A stretch of 64,000 nt of DNA, taken from Lingula anatina (Eukaryota > Brachiopoda > Lingulata > Lingulida > Lingulidae). The notes below the pieces were generated by a model. It made no database searches and was not told where the DNA came from. It saw only the letters and a list, made by a program, of their open reading frames with translations. The stretch covers positions 169,537 through 233,536 of the forward strand of contig NW_019775563.1 in assembly GCF_001039355.2 (NCBI RefSeq), read 5' to 3'. Position numbers and translations under genes: made by a program. Positions 1 through 12,270 of the stretch are shown here, one piece after another (position 1 is the first letter of the stretch; each line of letters begins with the position of its first letter).

Positions 1-3000
1 GCATGGCCTGGTATGTTGTCTCCACTACAGTATGTATCAAATGAATGATCACTGTGTACATCGTCATCATCTGTGAAATCATCATCAACAGTAATGTCAA
101 CATTAGCAGCAACATACGGGCCCTCTCTTTGAACATAATCATTTTCTCTATGAACTCCATTGTCTGGGGTGTCTTCTGTGTAAGCCTCGTTACCCATGAA
201 TACAGGGTGGGGTTTGTCTGGCAATATTTTATGCATTTTATCCCAGAAATCGGGATCAGTCCAACTTAGATACGTCTTGGTGGTTAGGTACAACTGGATA
301 CTTTTCTGTGTTTTCAGGGCCTCTTTACTAAGATGCCCCACCTTCACAATGACTAGACGGCGACTTTTGTCCTCTACAGATAAACTGTGAGTTAATTCAA
401 ACTCCACTGGAAACCACTCACTCTCCATAGCAGAGTTACTTAACAATGCTATGGTGCAATAACTTTTACTGATTGCATTAGCAACATTTTCTGCAATTGG
501 TTGGCCTGCTTCGGAATCCCGGTCTCGTATGAAAAGTCTGTAGCCATGTTTTTGCTCAAGACGAGGAATGAAATGATCACGAATTATTGAATAGTTGTTG
601 TCACAGTATGCTATGTAGGCATCATACTTATATGTCCTTTGTGCTGAGTTTGTCAGTACGTTTGCCTTCCACCACCCTCTATTAATGATCCATACTTGGA
701 GCTCTTTACGGCAGATATAAATCAAGAGAATCAGTATAGCAACTATTATCAGCAATACTAAAACAACTAGCAAAGTCACGTAGTCAAATGTCTTGATATA
801 TTTAAGAGCTTGAGGGACACAGGCTTCCTCAAAATCAAAATCTTTTATGTTGATTGCTGTACCAGAACTATTGCTGCAGAATGCCTCCACAAATATTGTT
901 CTGTCATTTTTCTCTTGTTGAAGCATCCAGTCTTTTATCCATCTCTGACTGCAGTCACACTTTATTGGGTTGCCTGTCAGATTAGCCGTGATCATATGAG
1001 GGGTGTGGTTGAAGAACCCCTCTGGGATATGAGTAATTCCATTGCCTTCTAAGCTCAGATAACGCAGGTTGGGAACATGTTGCAAGCTTTCATTTTTGAT
1101 TTCCGTAATGCTGTTGTCCTTCAGGGAAAGAATCCAGAGGTTTGGCAGAGCAATATTGGGGAAACGTTCAAGCTGGTTTCGCTGAACTTCTAACACTGTA
1201 GTATCATTGGGGAAATTTCTGGGAAGGCTTGTTAAGAAACTGTCACTGCAGTTGGCAACACGGAAGACTTGTCCCTTCATCTGATGCCAGTAACAGTTAC
1301 ATGAACTAAAGCAACTCTGATAGTTGATGCACCCAAGCTCTTTAGTATCAAATCCAGCTGCTAGAATATCTCTTCCTGCTGCAGGAGAGGAAGATGATAT
1401 ATTTCTGCAGTACACATTTTGTGTCTTGAGATAGCCAAATTTAAATATTGCATAGGTTGCCATGACACTCTCACATTTGGAACAATCCAGGTTGTCTCCA
1501 TGGAGATATATCTCCAGGGTCTTGCTCTCCTCACCAGAGAGATATTTTAGAAAGTGCACATTTTTGAGAGGCAGGTGGAGTTTTTGTAGACTTACTATGG
1601 ATAATTGAACCAAATTGTGTGAGTCAAACGTAGTGAGTGGATTATCCCTCAAATTGAGATATTCTAAACTTTCCAACATTGTGATGTTTACAGGGACAGT
1701 CTGAAATATATTGTTGGCCAAGTTAAGGTACCTGATATTTGGTGCGCTTCTGAACAGGTTAACTGGCAGTGCTTGTACACGGTTCCTTTTCAAATTCAGG
1801 ATTGTTAATGTATTCAAGTTTATGGTACCACTAATTGTCAGTGTGTCAATATTATTGAAAGCAAGATTTAGTTCCTTGATTGGACTGCCTTGTAAAACCC
1901 CCAAGTCAGCTGTGTTTATGAGGTTATGGCTTAAATTGACATATTTCAGAGAAGGTGGACTTTTAAGTAGGTTTTCATCAAGTCCTCCCAGGTAGTTGTA
2001 ACTTAAATCAATATATTCCAAAGCTGTTTTGTTCTGGTCAAAGATGGGCTTCATATTTGGCCTTTTGTTTATCCTTACAGAGTTATAACTGAGATCAAGA
2101 TATTCTAGGTTTGTAAGGGAGAGGAAGTCATGGTGCGTCATATCTTCATAACTCTGCTGGGTAAACTCAAGATGTGTCAATGTTTTCATCCTTTTGACAT
2201 ATTCAGGCATGCGTATGAAGTCACCAATATGTAAGCGGAGGCGTTTTAATAGATGTTTAGGCTGGTAGGAAGTACCCCCAAACTGCCATCTCCAAACCTT
2301 AGATATTGTCAGAGAACTGAAATCCTTGGATGGTATGGAATTCAGATAAAAATTCACCACAGTCACTAGGTAATTATCAGCATTCCATATGGTCAAGTTT
2401 TGTATGTTCTCCAGACATCCCAGTTTTAGGTTCATTTCTGGTAATCTGAGGACAACTTGTTTTACCCTGGTGAATGGTTTGAAGAGGTTGTTGCACAACT
2501 CCTGGTCCCCGTGTCCTGTGTTCACAGCTAGTTCTAATGTGTGAAGTTTTGGGAATTCCACATCTCCCCAGGGCCAAAAGGGAAAAGTTGTGGGATCTTT
2601 CATGAAGGGTGGAATATAACGATACTGGAATCTGGGTAGGATGAATCTCATTTTTTCAAGAGCTGTCAAGCCAGCAAAAGTGCTGGGGTGAAATTTTGTT
2701 TGGACTTGGCTGGTGTCATTTGCTTTGATTTCCAAAAATATCAGATTTGTCATTGTAACAAACAAATTGTTCCCGACATCATTCAAAGCACACAAACCTT
2801 GGGTCTTAATTCTGAGACTCTCCAGCTTCGTAAATTTTGCAAATTCTGAACTTGTCAGGTTCAAAAGGTACCTGACACTTGTGTCACATGTCACCTCCAA
2901 GCTTGTGACAGCTGACGCAGCATCTTCACTCATGAGCAACACCCCTGGGAACACATTGAAATAAGCACAGGATATTGAGGTGTCCACACACTGGCATTCT

Positions 3001-3107
3001 TTGGGACAGAGAAGGGCACTTTCAGTTGTCCCTGCACTATTTAGTACAATAGTGATAATAATAATAATAGTAGGTAAAAGGCTAATCCAAGTCCACAAGG
3101 TTTTCAT
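1..3107 (-). CDS. Toll-like receptor, multiple-cysteine-cluster type, single exon, 3' end beyond window
   Basis: An uninterrupted frame of 1035 codons runs from the ATG at 3107 to the left edge; no stop is reached, so the C-terminus is missing. Seen in order: a hydrophobic signal segment (residues 4-24), an N-terminal cysteine motif CPKECQC (34-40), leucine-rich repeats (for example LEYLDLSYN near 335 and LEYLNLRDNP near 485), a mid-ectodomain cysteine cluster (CSKC near 541, then CNCYW near 606), more LRRs, a second LRRCT (CDCSQRW near 718), a membrane helix (about 776-798), and a TIR domain from YDAYIAY (about 827) through box 2 RDRDSEAG to box 3 FW (954). The tail after the TIR is rich in Asp and Glu. 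The central cysteine cluster marks the mcc (Drosophila Toll-like) architecture rather than the single-cluster vertebrate one. By family it should be a surface or endosomal receptor signalling through TIR adaptors. The ligand cannot be inferred. The start is supported by the signal peptide following it directly. Confidence 0.95.
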   Translation of the reverse strand, partial: MKTLWTWISLLPTIIIIITIVLNSAGTTESALLCPKECQCVDTSISCAYFNVFPGVLLMSEDAASAVTSLEVTCDTSVRYLLNLTSSEFAKFTKLESLRIKTQGLCALNDVGNNLFVTMTNLIFLEIKANDTSQVQTKFHPSTFAGLTALEKMRFILPRFQYRYIPPFMKDPTTFPFWPWGDVEFPKLHTLELAVNTGHGDQELCNNLFKPFTRVKQVVLRLPEMNLKLGCLENIQNLTIWNADNYLVTVVNFYLNSIPSKDFSSLTISKVWRWQFGGTSYQPKHLLKRLRLHIGDFIRMPEYVKRMKTLTHLEFTQQSYEDMTHHDFLSLTNLEYLDLSYNSVRINKRPNMKPIFDQNKTALEYIDLSYNYLGGLDENLLKSPPSLKYVNLSHNLINTADLGVLQGSPIKELNLAFNNIDTLTISGTINLNTLTILNLKRNRVQALPVNLFRSAPNIRYLNLANNIFQTVPVNITMLESLEYLNLRDNPLTTFDSHNLVQLSIVSLQKLHLPLKNVHFLKYLSGEESKTLEIYLHGDNLDCSKCESVMATYAIFKFGYLKTQNVYCRNISSSSPAAGRDILAAGFDTKELGCINYQSCFSSCNCYWHQMKGQVFRVANCSDSFLTSLPRNFPNDTTVLEVQRNQLERFPNIALPNLWILSLKDNSITEIKNESLQHVPNLRYLSLEGNGITHIPEGFFNHTPHMITANLTGNPIKCDCSQRWIKDWMLQQEKNDRTIFVEAFCSNSSGTAINIKDFDFEEACVPQALKYIKTFDYVTLLVVLVLLIIVAILILLIYICRKELQVWIINRGWWKANVLTNSAQRTYKYDAYIAYCDNNYSIIRDHFIPRLEQKHGYRLFIRDRDSEAGQPIAENVANAISKSYCTIALLSNSAMESEWFPVEFELTHSLSVEDKSRRLVIVKVGHLSKEALKTQKSIQLYLTTKTYLSWTDPDFWDKMHKILPDKPHPVFMGNEAYTEDTPDNGVHRENDYVQREGPYVAANVDITVDDDFTDDDDVHSDHSFDTYCSGDNIPGH

Positions 3108-3916
3108 GGTGCTTGGTATCCAGTTGAAAGTATTCCCAGCTATTATTTTCAACCTTGACAAGTAGTGTTGTGGCTGTCAGATGACAGTGGGTGTTTTAGG
3201 CAAGTCTATAAATCCTCTCTATACCTCAAGATATTTGCGGTAAGAAATCCCTTAATAGGAATTTAAGTAAGTTGTTGAAGAAAATGTGTACCTTGACGAG
3301 TCTCTATCCTGAGTTTAGGTTCAGTTTATGTTTTAACTAGTACTCCAAAGCAATGTCTTGTTTCTTTCAATATAAAGGTAATCCATGATAATGGCTATAG
3401 TGCTTGCCGTCCAATATAAAAAGTAAAGGCTATTGTACCAGCAGGCAATGAAAACTGTAGTCAGGATACAGCTTTGTCCTAGCAGTCTCCCTTAGTACTC
3501 GGATTTCTCCCACTGAGAGGTCCACTGTAGTTTATATCCAAGCGTGCTGTAATCAACTGGCTCACTTAGCATGTCCCCTCAGGTGTAACTTAACTGTGTC
3601 TTCAAAGCTAGTTTATATAATCCCTTGTGTATTGGACAATTATTCTGTTGTCGTATGCTTATTTTCACCTGTCAGTCTTGGCTGATGTCCTGAGGCATCA
3701 GTTTCAGAAATCATACCCCCTTCCTCTCCATTAAATGCTGTATTATAACACAGGTAGTTGAAACTGTTGCAGGTCACCTGTGCTTGTGTTGTTAGTCACT
3801 TATGCTGTGTTTTCCTGTTTTGTAGGACCCTTTATCTTCCTTAATTGTCCATTCAGTAGTCTTAAATATGTATATTAACAGGAATTAAAACACCACACTT
3901 AAATTATTACGATCCC
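3108..3916. other. Upstream flank of the TLR gene, no gene seen
   Basis: This 0.8 kb of AT-rich DNA lies immediately 5' of the TLR start and should hold its promoter and 5' UTR. I could not place a TATA box or a start site with confidence, and no coding segment is supported. Confidence 0.4.
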
Positions 3917-4366
3917 TTTGTAATCCCATTAAGTCTTTTTCTTTCCTTTTCATGGCATGAGGCTTTGATAATTAGTGATACATGTCATGAAGGCTGGGTC
4001 AAGATGAATATCAGTGTTGCTGAAAAATGACTGTTGTTACTTAATCCCTTACTGCCTTTGTCCTCTCACTGGCCCACAATGTCCACTCTGTCTGACACCT
4101 TTCATTAAAGATCTCCGGTTCGTGAATAATTTTCCTAGCCANTTTTGTAATCCCATTAAGTCTTTTCTTTCCTTTTCATGGCATGAGGCTTTGATAATTA
4201 GTGATACATGTCATGAAGGCTGGGTCAAGATGAATATCAGTGTTGCTGAAAAATGACTGTTGTTACTTAACCCCTTACTGCCTTTGTCCACTCACTGGCC
4301 CACAATGTCCACTCTGTCTGACACCTTTCATTAAAGATCTCCGGTTCGTGAATAATTTTCCTAGCC
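3917..4366. repeat. ~225 bp direct duplication split by a single N
   Basis: The segment from 3917 to 4141 is repeated at 4144-4366 with only about three differences (a T-run length, one T/C and one T/A change). The single ambiguous base at 4142 sits exactly at the join. This looks like two allelic contig ends placed side by side rather than merged, more than a true tandem repeat. Confidence 0.85.
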
Positions 4367-5451
4367 AGCATACATTATCTTTCCTTCAACAAATGCCTGC
4401 TTGAGTCACAGCTGTTGGACTACATGTAGGTACAGAGAAAAGACATTAAGCCGTCTTATCATGGATGAGACATCATGGTCATTGAAGCTGGCTTCAGTTT
4501 TGATATGTTTTTTCGGTATACATCTAAAGAGCTAAAGAGCTTGATGAAATTCAGACATTTTTTTGTATGATCATCTCCAAGATGCTGTTCTGATAGTTTG
4601 ATATACAAATGACAAGAGAGCCGGGGACTTGTTTTCTTTCTGCCATTGTCATTTGCACAGTTTTGCAGATATAGTTTGTAACCAGAGTTTGTAACCAGAA
4701 GAATGTACTATTAAAATTTAGCTACAATTTTCTTGGTGCAAATTGTAAATGTAACTCAAGGCATGCATTTAAGTTTGTCCCCAGCAAGTTTAATGACATC
4801 TCTCAAGTAATGAAGGTGTCATATATAGATGCCTCAGCTGATTAGAAGTCCTTTCTGTGCCTCGAAGCAGATTTATATATTAGATCTCATTGTCTGCTGT
4901 GAAGAAATTCAAATGTCCACATACACAGAGATTACAGCAGCTTGATGACACTGGATTTTTTCTATTCCTGTCATCTGGTATGCATGTGTTTTGGATATCT
5001 GAAACCAAAGTAAAGACATATATTTTACCTTTATATTGAAATTTAAAATTACTTTATCCTTGATATTCAAGTTATTAAAGGCAAATTTAATATTTCAATT
5101 GATGTCAATATCTTTGAAACATCTTATCTTAAAGAATGTCTTTTCTTTATTTCCTTGTCACGAAATGGTGTCAAAATTCACATTTGTGTTTTCCCTATAG
5201 AATGTAAATTAATCCCAATAATTTATACAAGAGAATTACCTTCAGTGTCTTAATTCTGTTTATTTACTAAAATCCTTTTATAAACATATCTGACTTAAAT
5301 GAGAGTTTACAAATGTCACAAATGATAACAAGGTCTCTAAAAAAATAGTTTGTAAAGTCTGAGATTCAAAACAAGTTGTGCTATCTTTAACAAGTTCACC
5401 TTGAACCTTACAAAAAGTTCATATTTCTACTGCATATTTTTTAACATGACA
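4367..5451. other. AT-rich intergenic DNA, nothing recognised
   Basis: I see no open reading frame of coding character, no splice-bounded exon and no recognisable repeat here. Confidence 0.4.
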
Positions 5452-5545
5452 ACATGAATAATGTGGAGAAAATATAAACAGGTTTAAGTTGTGTTTTCAG
5501 GCAAGTCAGGAAAACCTGTTTCTATTTTCTCCACATTATTCATGT
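5452..5545. repeat. Near-perfect hairpin, 34-bp arms
   Basis: The 34 bases at 5452-5485 pair with 5512-5545 with one mismatch, leaving a 26-base loop. It could be a remnant of a small foldback element or a transcribed hairpin such as a microRNA precursor. Sequence alone does not decide. Confidence 0.85.
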
Positions 5546-8500
5546 GTCTTTAAAAGGTAGGCAAAAAAAGTAAAAAAAAGTAGCATATTTCAGACATGTG
5601 GTTGGATAGTGACTGCTGCAGAAAGCAGCCAGTAAATGTGAAAAAATGTCTTTGTAAAAACTATTTTGCTAAATAATTTTTCATGCCTTGACAGTGAATT
5701 ATGTTTCTCAACTCATTTTTTACATATTAGGTGATTTTGAATGGTCAAGTAGGAAGAAATGGACTAGTGGTCATTTTTGTCAGAAGACTATTACAGGCTC
5801 AGTTTTATTGTTTATCTAGCATCATTAGGACAATAAAAGTCAAATTAAAGAATACACTATCCCATTGTTCATATATCTGCTTCAGTGGCAAATTGAACAT
5901 TGCGTGTACATGTATGTTTATAGTGACTCGCTAGCAACATGAAATATGGTGATACCCTTATAGTGTAACAGTGCTTTACTTGTGAGTTGCTTTTTAATGG
6001 GCTCTAGATGTCTCATGTTTAGGCCTATTTTAGAAAGATGTACTTCATAAGATATTCAATTTTATTTTAAAGAAATAAATCAAATGATATAAAGAAATTA
6101 AGTTCAACATATTTAAAAGACTGAAGTATATCCATTATAATAAATTGGTATTTTAATTACCATATATTAACATTAATAACTATCCTGTAAGTAAAGTAAA
6201 TGAAAATGAGAAATGAATATTGAGGGGTTTTGTTAATTAGCTACAGTGACTAAGGAATGCTATAAAAGACATGAATTATTTAATTATTTAATTGAACATC
6301 CAGTTGAGAATGCATTGGGGCTGTAAGTTGTGTATAGCAACAGTGTGCTTCTGAAGTGCCTTTGTTCTTAATGACTTTGAACTCCCCTTAGAGACCTTGT
6401 GTTAATTAAGAAAAGTAATTAGGAATTGCTTTCAGTGAAGTTTATAGACTTAGGTACAGTGATATATTGTGTAATGTATTGATATTCTGTCAGTTTTAAA
6501 AGCAGAAGAAGTTTACTAGGATGAATAATAGTTGAAGTGGATTGGAATGGCATTTTTTGTTAGAGTACTCTTGCTTTAATGTTTAATGTAAGGTACGATT
6601 TAAACTTCGCTTTTTTTTTAATTAATTTTGATGGTGCGACCACTAATTTATTGTGGTCTATGTCAATTGCAGCCTTAATACATAATCTGGAATTTTGGTG
6701 TTTTTTATTTTCTGTTTTTGATATTTATTTATTTGACAGATGAAATGTACTTCATTGAAAATGCCTTATTTAAGTCATATTGTGACTATAAAAAACAGAA
6801 CTATCTTAAATATTGAACAAATATGGTCCCCTATTCTTCTTACTAACTTTTGAAGCATCATGAATATATGTAAGTACCAAAGGCTGTGCATATACAGTGT
6901 GCCAATAGACTATTTTATTGACCAATTTCTCCAAATTACAGTTTGTTACAGGATCTTATTTTCAGTTAAGGAACTTAGTCCATTAATCAGCTTCATATCT
7001 TTATCATCAAATTTGGACTTTTGGGGGTATTGATAATAGTCTATAAAATAGTTAATATTTGATTGTTGCTGATTTGTTCCTTTTTTTAATTTCTGAAGGT
7101 TTGTTTAAAGTTCACTGAAAGATTCTTATATGCTAGGATCAAAGATGGATCTTGGATCCTAGTTCTGTGCATTGGGTTCCATGCCAGTACTAAGAGTACA
7201 CTGTACAAACGTTATCTAATATAACATTAAATCAAAATGTAAATGTTTTTAGCCAACCAGGAAAACAACTAAAACAGCTAATCAAGGTAACGCTAGTTAA
7301 AAAGAGTAAAATGATATCACAATACCTTTTCCAAATGATCATTTTGTGTTCTCTGTTCTCTGTGCCACTAAAACCTTTTCACCTGTGATACAGTCATGCC
7401 AGCTGTTATCTCCTACTGTCTATGTACATGTATGCAATCAAGTCTTTCATCAGTCTTGCATGTGACAGCAGACTGAGCATACCGTAGAACTTAGCACTGC
7501 CCATTTATTATCCAGTAATCTGTATGCATGGCTGCCTCTGACTCGTGCCCCTGATTAAATCAAGAAAATATTAAAGTTTATTTTTTACTTTGATAGCATG
7601 TGGTCTAATTATAATGTATGTAATTTATATATTTTGGTAGTAAAGTGTATTTTTCAATCTAGTAATGAGGACAAGTATTTTGATTAGTACCTTAAAAGAA
7701 ATGTGGCATGTGGGCATGAATTTATATATATATTTGTAGACTTGTTGTTTTACCTTTGTGATGAAATTGTCTTGTGGTAATTTTAATGGTGAATATAACA
7801 TCTTGAAAATAACATATCCCTTTAAATTGGTTATTTTTTCATCAAATGTATTTCTTCACTGGCTTTAATCACAAGTGTGTGTGTGTGTTTGTTTGCAAAA
7901 AGCAGTAGCCTGAATTCTTATTAAGATGCATACATGTATCTCAAAAAGCACCTCATTTGTATTCATGGTGAAGCTACATTTGCACAGTGTCACTTTGATT
8001 TTAATTCTCATTTTCTGGGACTGTGTTATTTTCTGTTACCAAGTTAGATATCAGATTACTGTTGTTACTGTTATTGAATTAACAACCTCAACAAAATCAT
8101 TTTCTTACATAATATGGTGAAAGAAATCTAAAACGCAGATTGCAGCAGATGTACATTTATTACTTTTCATAAATCAGATATCTTTTTTTGTTGATTTATC
8201 AGACAATGTATTATATTAAAAGCTCATTTAAAAAGTGGACCTGGAGATTCAGACTCAACAAATGGCAAAACATTTGTGTGTGTAAAGCACATGATCTTCC
8301 AGACAAATAATCATCAGTTGTAGGCTAATATGTTAGAATAAGAGCACATATTCCCCTGGTGTTAATACTTCAATGTGTATGTCTGTCTCTCTGTGGTATG
8401 TTGCATGTGTGACTCATGTAATTTGATTTTCATAGAGGCATGCTTAAAGTATAATTATGTTTTTCATGTTCATTTTCTCATGTATTGATATTATTTTACT

Positions 8501-8692
8501 TGGGAAAAAACGGACATATGATACAGAATAAGATTCAGTTGAATTAAATTTCTAAATCCACAAAGTTTGCAAGCATGTTTTTGGATTTACAGTTTACACA
8601 TATTTCTACATCAGCTAAAAGTAACTGAAAGTTGAGATACCTTTAATGAGAAATAGAAAATGAAAACAATATTATAATTGACTTCTTTTCAG
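5546..8692. other. AT-rich region upstream of the LRR exons, nothing recognised
   Basis: Earlier exons of the plus-strand LRR gene might lie here, because its visible exons begin in mid-domain. I could not find a splice-bounded segment encoding a leucine-rich repeat. Short GT runs occur near 7876. Confidence 0.4.
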
Positions 8693-10222
8693 CTCAAGTC
8701 TTTGGATGGAGTACAAGGCTTGGCTAGGCTGAGAGAGCTGTATGTACAGAGGAATCAAATTGTAAGACATAATTCTTGTCAAAATGTTATATTCTGTAAT
8801 TCCTATTTGGTTTCTTAATGAAAGTAAATGTTTATGATATGATTGTGATTTGATAGTAAAGTTAGTTGTTTTTTTTTTCTGCATATTGATCCTCAAGTAA
8901 AAGGTTCTTTTAAAAATGTTAAATGCATTTATGTGAGGCATTAATAGTAAGATTTTTATTAGTATTATAATTTTATTTTCAATTTATTACTACTGTTGTT
9001 TTTTATATTTTTATTATTATTAATATTTATTTATTTATTTTGAGAAAGTTATTTAACTGTCTTCTGCTTGGAGTGAGTCTAAAAGGTTAAAGTTTTGATC
9101 TCATGCTTGAAACATTGTTGTCACTATATCATGTAAATATTTCCTAATGTCAGTTCCTATTCTAAGTCACTGGTAGTTCTGATACAAATACTAAGTCACT
9201 GGTAGTTCTGATACAAATGCCTTAATATCATGTTGTTATAAATCTGAATGAGGAAAGCTTTTCCCTTTCCAGGTTGATCTTGTTCCATTGTTGAGCTCCA
9301 GAAACCTGATAATCCTGAATGCTGCAGACAACCATATCTCTGCCCTGCAGACCACAGGGGAGGTGCTGAGACATCTGCACAAGTTACAGTCTATAACTTT
9401 ACATGTAAGTCATGTACAGTATTTGAGAGCATTCAGATAAACCCTTCATACTAGCTGGATCCAACTCTAAGGGTGATTCTCCCTAAGTGCAGTCTGTGTC
9501 TGACACGCATCCCAGAGTTGCAGGCAGATAATTTTTAAGTAGTTTTAACTAGTTAAAACTAGATACTCAGGGAGACAGTTAAGCTGAGTCCACTGAATGC
9601 ACTTTATCCAAAATCCTCCACATAATTGGATCGATCCAGCTGGTATGACGTTTGAATGTGAAGGCGGTCTATGCCTAGCTGTTACAGTAGTCAGCTTGGG
9701 GTGAACATATCTTTATGCATATATACTGCATGTCACGCAGTCTAGATATGAAGTCTGCCCATGCAAGATGCCAGTTGTGATTTTACCAAGTCAGCATGCA
9801 AATATACCTCAGCTACATGTATACTGATGGGTTGGTGCATCACTTAGATAATGCCCTATATATTTAATTTTATATGTGTTTACTACACCCTAATACATTT
9901 CTCATTTTACATAACTACAGTATACTGCCTATGGGCAGACACAATGTGACAAGGTATTCTTCTTAAAGATTTGTAGGACTAAAATGCTAGTTTGAATTCC
10001 AGCCCAATTGGATTGCTATTGTTTAAGTTATATAGTCATTTTTTGTGTGCATATATTCCTGTATTCCTTTCCTAAATTCCTTTGCCTATTGTAAAGTCCC
10101 ATATTATGATGTTACAGGGCAATCCAATTGAAAGGGAGAACCTGTATCAGGCTGCTATACTTGATGCCTCACAAGTCATGGTGCTGGACAATATCAGTGT
10201 CAGAAATCCACCTAGGATAGAG
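8693..10222 (+). CDS. Leucine-rich repeat protein (SDS22-like), three internal exons
   Basis: Three exons with canonical AG/GT borders, all phase 0: 8693-8761 (23 codons), 9273-9404 (44 codons) and 10118-10222 (35 codons). Joined, they encode successive leucine-rich repeats (LRELYVQRNQI, then NLIILNAADNHISAL) and then an LRR-cap pattern, LHGNPIERENLY followed by VMVLDNISV. The layout, with long LRRs closed by a GNP-x-YR-like motif and an 'L-D' cap, is that of the SDS22-like class found in cilium- and PP1-associated proteins. The cap arrangement resembles PPP1R42, but I would not assign a symbol. The N-terminal exons are not found, and the C-terminus is uncertain (see 16415). The gene is divergent from the TLR. 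A large TIR element occupies the DNA after the third exon. Confidence 0.8.
9154..9218. repeat. 29-bp direct repeat in an LRR-gene intron
   Basis: A block starting CTAAGTCACTGGTAG occurs twice in immediate tandem within the first visible intron. It looks like a simple replication-slippage duplication. Confidence 0.75.
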
Positions 10223-12061
10223 GTAATAGATTATAGTGTAGATTTAAGAAAATACTGCATAGTCTCAGACAGTATGAGCTAGCTAATTTTCATTTTTTAA
10301 AAGAACAACATGCCAGGGTTTATTATCATATTTTAGTTATGTGACTAATATTTCAGTGGTAGCAAAAAAGTAAAAGCAAGAACTTAAGCATGTTGTTAGT
10401 GATGGAAAGTTCAGTTCCTTTAAAGTTTTGATCTTGTCATGTAGTAGGGGAGCCAAACTCCAAAAGCCTTCAAAAAAGGGTAGTAAAAAAAATTTAATGA
10501 TATAAAATTTTCGAACATATCGTTGGAGAGCCTGATACCTGGGGTTTATGAATTTGCTTATTGGACAAATGGGCTCAATTGCGAAAGTGCCCAAAAATCC
10601 AAGATGGCCGCCATCCATGGTAAATACATAGAATTAGCATCAGTTATGAAAAGTGATTAATACTATTTCTTTGCTGAAGTGTAGAATACTTTTATTGTGT
10701 ATATATTGTGGAAATATGTACTTCCTGGTGATCTGTAGCAATGATTTGACAACTGGATTCAAAATGGCCGCTTCATCCAAGATGGCGGACAATATTTCAC
10801 TAATTTTTGCAATTAAGTCATGTTTTCTTCAATCTAGAATTGCTTTTTATCATGATATCAGCAAACTGTCATCATATATAGCTTTTCTATAATATTTCAC
10901 ACATTTCTGTTGTCTGCATACACTATGGAGGCTTTTTGATCAAGAGAAAAATCCAATTTGGCCGCCACACACCCCTCACCTTTATGAGTCAGAAGCACAA
11001 TGTATATCTTTTTCAAAGTTGAAATACCTGATTAAATGAAGCATATTTTATTTTTATTTTACAATATGCAGGTATAGGTCAATTGTTTTAAATTTTAAAG
11101 GTAAATTTGAGATGGTGTCTTGACCCAAGATGGCTGCTTTATTCAAGATGGCGGCGAAAAATTTGCCAATTTTTGCAGTTAAGTCATGTTCTATTTAATC
11201 TAGAATTACTTTCAATCATGAGAGAAGCAACACAGCATCAAATATAAATTATGTACAGTATGACCTGTATTTCCTCTCTCTGTACAGTATGAAGCTTTAT
11301 GATTAGAAAAAATCCAACATGGCTACCATGCACCCCGACCGTTATGGCCTAAAGGTGCACACAGCATCCACCTTATTTGCAAGATCAAATATCTTCTTTA
11401 ATGAAGTATATTTCATGTTCCCTTTGCAATTTATTGGTAAAGGACAATTGTTTATTTTCAAAGGTAAAGCTAAGAACATATCTTTTTTTCAATATGGCTT
11501 CTTTATCCAAGATGGCTGCCATTATTTTACCAATTTTCGCAACTGAGGCACATGTTCTATAATCTAGAAATTATTTCAACCATGGTAAAAGCAATATTTC
11601 AAGAAATATAAATTCTCTTAAATATTTCCTACATTTTAATATCTGTAAAGAATATGATTAGGCCTTTTTCATTAGAAAAAAATCCAATGTGGCTGACATA
11701 TACCCCTTACCCTTACAAATCAATGGTACCATGTGTACTTTACTGATAGTTGATAACTCTTATTTAATGAAGTATATTTTTCAGGTGGCAGTGATATAGG
11801 TTTTAAAGATGACATCAAACACTTGTCATTTCTAGATGGCATATAATGAACTTTTCTTTATATATGGAGTGAATGTCGTAAACTTTAAAAATTTAGGATG
11901 CTTAATTCAAGTGTGGGCTTGAAATAGGACATTACGATTTCGAATAACTTAGTGGATAATGCAATCTAAAAATTCCTGGCTTAATTTACATAAGGTCGCA
12001 CAAAGAAAACCCAAGTCCACATAGTGACCAGTAAACGATTTATTTGTTGATGTTTCTAAGG

Positions 12062-12256
12062 GTGCATTCCCAGAGATTTAGATCGATCCAGAGATTTAGA
12101 TTTAGATCGACCTAACTCCCTGGGGTTCATGCTAAATTGCAGTCAGCGGAGCGCGCACCATAGTTTATTACCCCCTTACAGCTTTTAGTATGCGGGACAG
12201 ACGCTTAAGCCGGCAAAGCTGACAGTAATCTAGTGAGACTCCCCACAGGGATAGAT
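12062..12256 (-). mobile_element. 'GATCGATC' MITE, copy 1, truncated
   Basis: This matches the family at 18534 and 29112 in reverse orientation: GCATTCCCAGAGATTTAGATC at the left, the internal GGGACAGACGC segment, and the end near CCACAGGGATAGAT. The right terminus is cut short next to the GIY-YIG fragment. Confidence 0.7.
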
Positions 12257-12270
12257 GTACTTGCTCCCCC

